From contig JACJXV010000048.1 in NCBI GenBank assembly GCA_020636445.1, positions 1 through 28,310 on the forward strand: a DNA stretch of 28,310 bases, given 5' to 3'. Origin of the DNA: Lewinellaceae bacterium (GTDB taxonomy: Bacteria; Bacteroidota; Bacteroidia; Chitinophagales; Saprospiraceae). The notes under the pieces are model-generated. The model searched no databases and was not told the DNA's origin. It worked only from the letters and a program-made list of their open reading frames with translations. This document shows, in pieces, positions 25,297-28,310 of the stretch (position 1 is the stretch's first letter; each line of letters begins with the position of its first letter). The position numbers and the translations under genes are program-made.

Positions 25297-25304
25297 CAAA
25301 TATA
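25297..25304 (-). promoter_or_regulatory. Bacteroidota -7 element (small RNA 1)
   Basis: TATATTTG on the minus strand is an exact TAnnTTTG, with ATTG (25328-25325) 20 bases upstream as the -33 element. Confidence 0.5.
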
Positions 25305-25612
25305 AATAGTTATTGTAAAAAATACAATTACAAATTCACTAATTTTTTTTCCCGTCCTTTGTACGAGTGTTAGTAAATATGCTCCTGCAGTAAGAAAAAC
25401 ACAAAAACCAACCAACAATGCGTTTCTTTGCAGAACAGCACTAAAATCGAGGAACTCAATATTTAACGGTTACTTGCCCAAAAGAGCAACTATAATTTTC
25501 CGAATGCCGATTAAAAAAATTTTTTTCCCTTTCTGGAAAAGAAAAAAATTTTGCTCGAAAATTGATTCATTTGCGAAACTGGGGGTAACCCAGCAGATCA
25601 AACCCAAAAAAA

Positions 25613-27010
25613 ATGGAAAAAAAATTTTTACTAATCCTGTTCCTAGGGATTATTGCTCCGGTATTTCTAGGGGCCCAATCGACTAAGGCCGAAGAAGAAG
25701 AGGCCTTTTTTGTCAAAAAAATTTATGACGAGGCTCTCACCCATAGCCAGGCTTACCCTTGGCTTAACCACCTTTGTCGCCGCATCGGTGGTCGTTTAAG
25801 TGGCACCCCTCAAGCAGCGGCAGCCGTGGAGTACACTCGTCAGATGCTGGATACCCTCGGCCTGGACAGTGTATGGCTACAGCCCGTCATGGTCCCTCAC
25901 TGGGACCGCGGCGAACCCGAACAGGTCCGCATTGTTAACTCCCGGCAAGTGGGTAGTATCGACCTTAAAGCACTATCGCTTGGCAACTCAATAGGCACAG
26001 GTCCGCAAGGTTTGACCGCTCCTGTAGTAGAGGTAAAAAGCCTCGATGACGTTGATCGCCTGGGAGAAAGCCTGGCCGGAAAAATTGTTTTCTACAATCG
26101 CCCCCTGGACCCTACCCAACTAAATACGTTCAGTGCCTACGGCGGCGCTGTTGACCAACGGGGAGCCGGTGCAGCCCGTGCAGCCAAATACGGAGCCGTG
26201 GGCGTACTGGTCCGTTCAATGACCACCCGTAACGACGATGTTCCCCACACCGGCGGCACCAGCTACTCCCCCGACGCACCGCCTATCCCGGCCTTAGCCA
26301 TAAGTACTAATGATGCCAACCTACTCAGCCGGGTCCTCCAAAATGAAACGGTCGAGGTCTTTATCCGCAACACTTCGCGAATGCTTGCCGAAGAACTTTC
26401 CTACAATGTAATTGGGGAAATTCGGGGAAGCACGAAGCCCGGGGAAATAATTGTGGTGGGTGGCCACCTAGACTCCTGGGATGTTGGCCAAGGTGCCCAT
26501 GACGATGGTGCAGGCTGCGTACAGTCAATGGAAGTACTCCGCTCCTTGAAGGCATTGAACTACCGTCCACAAAGAACCATTCGCTGTGTGCTGTTCATGA
26601 ATGAAGAGAACGGCTTGCGCGGTGGGCGGGCGTATGCGCAAAATGCAGCTGCGCAGAAAGAAAAACACCTGGCAGCTATCGAATCTGACCGTGGTGGTTT
26701 CACCCCGCGTGGATTTTCGGCAGATGGCGACCCCGCTACTTTTGAAAAACGCTATCGGAAAGTAACACAATGGCTTCCCCTCCTCGAACCCTATGGCTTG
26801 AGTTTTAGTATTGGTGGCGGTGGCGCTGATATTTCGCCGCTCAAACCGCAGGGAACAATGCTCTTTGGCTTTATCCCTGATTCACAGCGGTATTTTGATT
26901 ATCACCATACGGCCATTGACACCATCGAGGCCGTCAATGAGCGTGAATTAAACCTGGGTGCTGCCACCATGACCGCGCTGGTTTACCTACTCGATAAATA
27001 CGGTTTGTAA
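25613..27010 (+). CDS. Secreted M28 family zinc peptidase (carboxypeptidase Q-like)
   Basis: A 465-residue exported di-zinc aminopeptidase/carboxypeptidase. The signal peptide is MEKKFLLILFLGIIAPVFLG. Residues about 130-250 are an inserted PA-like domain (GKIVFYNRPLD, AAKYGAVGVLVRSM, PIPALAIS). The catalytic domain shows the metal ligands in order: GGHLDSWD (H285), AHDDGAG (D297), FMNEENG (E331 catalytic, E332 ligand), ESDRGG (D359) and DYHHTAIDT (H431/H432). All ligands are present, so it should be active on peptides in the periplasm or outside the cell. The ATG follows an A-rich leader. It is a single gene ending in the terminator at 27016-27056. Confidence 0.95.
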   Translation: MEKKFLLILFLGIIAPVFLGAQSTKAEEEEAFFVKKIYDEALTHSQAYPWLNHLCRRIGGRLSGTPQAAAAVEYTRQMLDTLGLDSVWLQPVMVPHWDRGEPEQVRIVNSRQVGSIDLKALSLGNSIGTGPQGLTAPVVEVKSLDDVDRLGESLAGKIVFYNRPLDPTQLNTFSAYGGAVDQRGAGAARAAKYGAVGVLVRSMTTRNDDVPHTGGTSYSPDAPPIPALAISTNDANLLSRVLQNETVEVFIRNTSRMLAEELSYNVIGEIRGSTKPGEIIVVGGHLDSWDVGQGAHDDGAGCVQSMEVLRSLKALNYRPQRTIRCVLFMNEENGLRGGRAYAQNAAAQKEKHLAAIESDRGGFTPRGFSADGDPATFEKRYRKVTQWLPLLEPYGLSFSIGGGGADISPLKPQGTMLFGFIPDSQRYFDYHHTAIDTIEAVNERELNLGAATMTALVYLLDKYGL

Positions 27011-27015
27011 AAGCG

Positions 27016-27056
27016 AGGCATTCGGAGCATGGAAGTGCTCCGAATGCCTTATTTTT
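27016..27056 (+). terminator. Rho-independent terminator of the M28 peptidase gene
   Basis: AGGCATTCGGAGCA (27016-27029) and TGCTCCGAATGCCT (27036-27049) make a 14-bp perfect stem with a six-base loop, followed by TATTTTT. The T-run doubles as the promoter element of the next gene. Confidence 0.92.
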
Positions 27057-27057
27057 G
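27050..27057 (+). promoter_or_regulatory. -7 promoter element embedded in a terminator T-run
   Basis: TATTTTTG matches TAnnTTTG and ends 14 bases before the hpt ATG at 27072. Transcription would then start within a few bases of the start codon, giving a very short leader. A T-rich run makes a chance match easier, so confidence is moderate. Confidence 0.4.
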
Positions 27058-27071
27058 TGCAAACATTTATC

Positions 27072-27626
27072 ATGGCTGCCCAAATCAGGTTACACGAGCT
27101 CTCTTTTGTCCCTTTCCTTCATGCTGATCAGATCCAGCAGCGGGTAGCCGAAATGGGCCGTGAAATAGATGCACATTATCACGATAAGCAACCTGTCTTC
27201 TTGGGAGTCCTTAACGGATCCGTCATCTTTCTCGCTGATTTGATCCGGGCTTGTGCCATTCCCTCCGAAATGGCATTCATCCGGCTCCGCTCCTATGCCG
27301 GCACCCAGTCAACCGGAGAAATAAAAGAAATTCTGGGCCTCGACATTGATCTGGAAAATCGCCATGTGATCATCGTAGAAGATATTGTTGACTCCGGGCG
27401 GACCATGGCTCATCTCCTCCAGGAAATCGCCACTATGCACCCAGCCTCTGTCGCCGTTGCTACCCTGCTGCTGAAACCCGAGATGCTGGAATTCTCCCTG
27501 GACCTTCAGTATATTGGCTTTTCGATCCCCCCAAAATTCGTAGTAGGCTATGGCCTCGACTATAATGGGCTGGGGCGCGAACTACCGGCCATTTATCAAT
27601 TAGAAACCCCAAACCCAGCAGAATAA
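27072..27626 (+). CDS. hpt: Hypoxanthine phosphoribosyltransferase
   Basis: A 184-residue purine-salvage enzyme transferring hypoxanthine (and probably guanine) to PRPP, forming IMP or GMP. The PRPP-binding motif is VIIVEDIVDSGRTM; other landmarks are FLGVLNGSVIFLADLIR, FIRLRSYAGTQSTGEIKEIL (flexible loop over the active site) and PPKFVVGYGLDYNGLGRELP. Length and order are typical of bacterial HPRT. I use ATG 27072; an in-frame GTG at 27057 would begin in the promoter-like T-run. It is followed after 32 bp by the inositol monophosphatase-like gene, with which it may be co-transcribed. Confidence 0.95.
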   Translation: MAAQIRLHELSFVPFLHADQIQQRVAEMGREIDAHYHDKQPVFLGVLNGSVIFLADLIRACAIPSEMAFIRLRSYAGTQSTGEIKEILGLDIDLENRHVIIVEDIVDSGRTMAHLLQEIATMHPASVAVATLLLKPEMLEFSLDLQYIGFSIPPKFVVGYGLDYNGLGRELPAIYQLETPNPAE

Positions 27627-27658
27627 ATATCCATTCCTTTTTCGACATTATCCATACC

Positions 27659-28310
27659 ATGGAAAAATCACCTGCCTTTACCCTGGAAGAGCTCTGCCAT
27701 CAAACGGTCATGCTGGTGGAGCAGGTCGGTGAATTCATCACTGGTCAGCTGGGGCAGGTTGAGCAGGGCCAGATAGAAACAAAAAGCCTGAACAGCCTGG
27801 TAAGCTACGTGGACACTACCGCCGAGCAAAAACTAATCGCTGGGCTACAGGCGATTTTACCCCAGGCTGTTTTCCGAACCGAAGAGGAGACGATCGCTCC
27901 CGCTGAAGGCGAATGGTGCTGGATTATTGACCCACTCGATGGAACTACTAATTTCCTTCACCAGCTGCCTTGTTTTGCAATTAGTGTGGCACTGGCCAAA
28001 GGGCAGCAAGTCGTACTGGGTGTTGTTCAGGAGATAAACCGCCGGGAAACGTTCTGGGCATGGAAAGCGGGCGGTGCCTTCTGCAATGGCCGTCCCATCC
28101 ACGTAAGCACCACCAACACTTTAGCCGAGAGTCTGGTTTCTACCGGATTTCCCTATTATGATTTCAGTCGCCTGCCGGCCTACCTGGAGGCATTGACCTA
28201 CCTCATGCAGCATACCCGGGGAATTCGGCGCTGGGGTGCTGCTGCCGTTGACCTGGCCTATGTTGCCTGTGGTCGTTATGACGCTTTCTTTGAATACGCC
28301 CTGAACCCAT
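27659..28310 (+). CDS. Inositol monophosphatase family protein (3' end cut by window)
   Basis: About 217 residues of a lithium-sensitive-type sugar or inositol phosphatase are visible; the family usually has about 260-270. Metal-binding motifs are present in order: EEETIAP, WIIDPLDGTTNF and, near the cut end, WGAAAVDLAYVACGRYDAFFE. All acidic ligands are intact, so the enzyme should dephosphorylate inositol-1-phosphate, or a related substrate such as histidinol phosphate or 3'-phosphoadenosine 5'-phosphate; the exact one cannot be told. The ATG at 27659 is the first good start and lies 32 bp after hpt. Confidence 0.95.
   Translation, partial: MEKSPAFTLEELCHQTVMLVEQVGEFITGQLGQVEQGQIETKSLNSLVSYVDTTAEQKLIAGLQAILPQAVFRTEEETIAPAEGEWCWIIDPLDGTTNFLHQLPCFAISVALAKGQQVVLGVVQEINRRETFWAWKAGGAFCNGRPIHVSTTNTLAESLVSTGFPYYDFSRLPAYLEALTYLMQHTRGIRRWGAAAVDLAYVACGRYDAFFEYALNP

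Larger units (their letters stand above)
24913..25612. other. 700-bp gene-free zone with two predicted small RNAs
   Basis: No protein gene is supported on either strand. The left half holds two minus-strand units, each with a TATATTTG promoter element and a T-tailed hairpin (see the ncRNA entries). The right half is very A/T rich and probably carries the promoter and leader of the M28 peptidase. It includes an 11-bp inverted repeat AAAATTTTTTT/AAAAAAATTTT at 25516-25552 and a small CTGGG/CCCAG hairpin at 25579-25593 just before the ATG. Confidence 0.55.

Noticed and set aside
25474..25686. 70-codon plus-strand frame before the M28 peptidase
   Set aside because: It derives from A/T-rich leader sequence and overlaps the signal peptide of the real gene in another frame.

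Overview
The window looks like chromosomal DNA of a Bacteroidota bacterium, probably a Saprospiria/Lewinella-like lineage. The placement is inferred from a SusC/Oar-type TonB receptor with an N-terminal carboxypeptidase-regulatory domain, DUF4783 and DUF6159 proteins, exact matches to the Bacteroidota -7 promoter element TAnnTTTG, weak ribosome binding sites and moderate GC. Both ends cut a gene: gpmI (phosphoglycerate mutase) at the left and an inositol-monophosphatase family gene at the right.

Left part (1-6.8 kb): gpmI (minus), a secreted DUF4783 protein with a textbook terminator, a Ser/Thr kinase carrying a TIR-like segment and a C-terminal adaptor domain of the EAD11 type, a lipoprotein MltD-like lytic transglycosylase, and a PlsC-type acyltransferase. 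Middle part (6.9-15.6 kb, all minus strand): a DUF2064 glycosyltransferase, a large TonB-dependent receptor, then a tight cluster encoding a YnjB-type binding lipoprotein, two separate permeases (one fused YnjC protein in E. coli), a YnjD-type ATPase and a radical SAM protein.

The most unusual region is 15.95-23.04 kb (plus strand): a three-gene unit of (i) an EAD11 adaptor fused to a degenerate, P-loop-less STAND-like domain, (ii) a MoxR-family AAA+ ATPase overlapping it by ATGA, and (iii) a protein of more than 1600 residues with three membrane segments. The last contains a PKD domain, a degenerate von Willebrand A-like domain, TPR-like helices, a CarboxypepD_reg-like domain and a C-terminal formylglycine-generating-enzyme fold that lacks the catalytic cysteine pair. 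Its predicted topology puts the vWA-like part in the cytoplasm with MoxR and the PKD and FGE-like parts in the periplasm, as expected of a trans-envelope sensor. The kinase-TIR protein 12 kb away carries the same adaptor type and is a plausible effector partner. I propose the four genes as a candidate conflict/defence or signalling system; this is inference. The third gene has no normal start codon for its N-terminal domain: it is in the same frame as moxR, separated only by one TAA. It also contains a heptanucleotide repeat that could shift its frame.

Right part (23.3-28.3 kb): a DUF6159 membrane protein, a small lipoprotein, a 700-bp gene-free zone with two predicted minus-strand small RNAs (each with promoter and terminator), a secreted M28 zinc peptidase, hypoxanthine phosphoribosyltransferase, and the truncated inositol monophosphatase-like gene.
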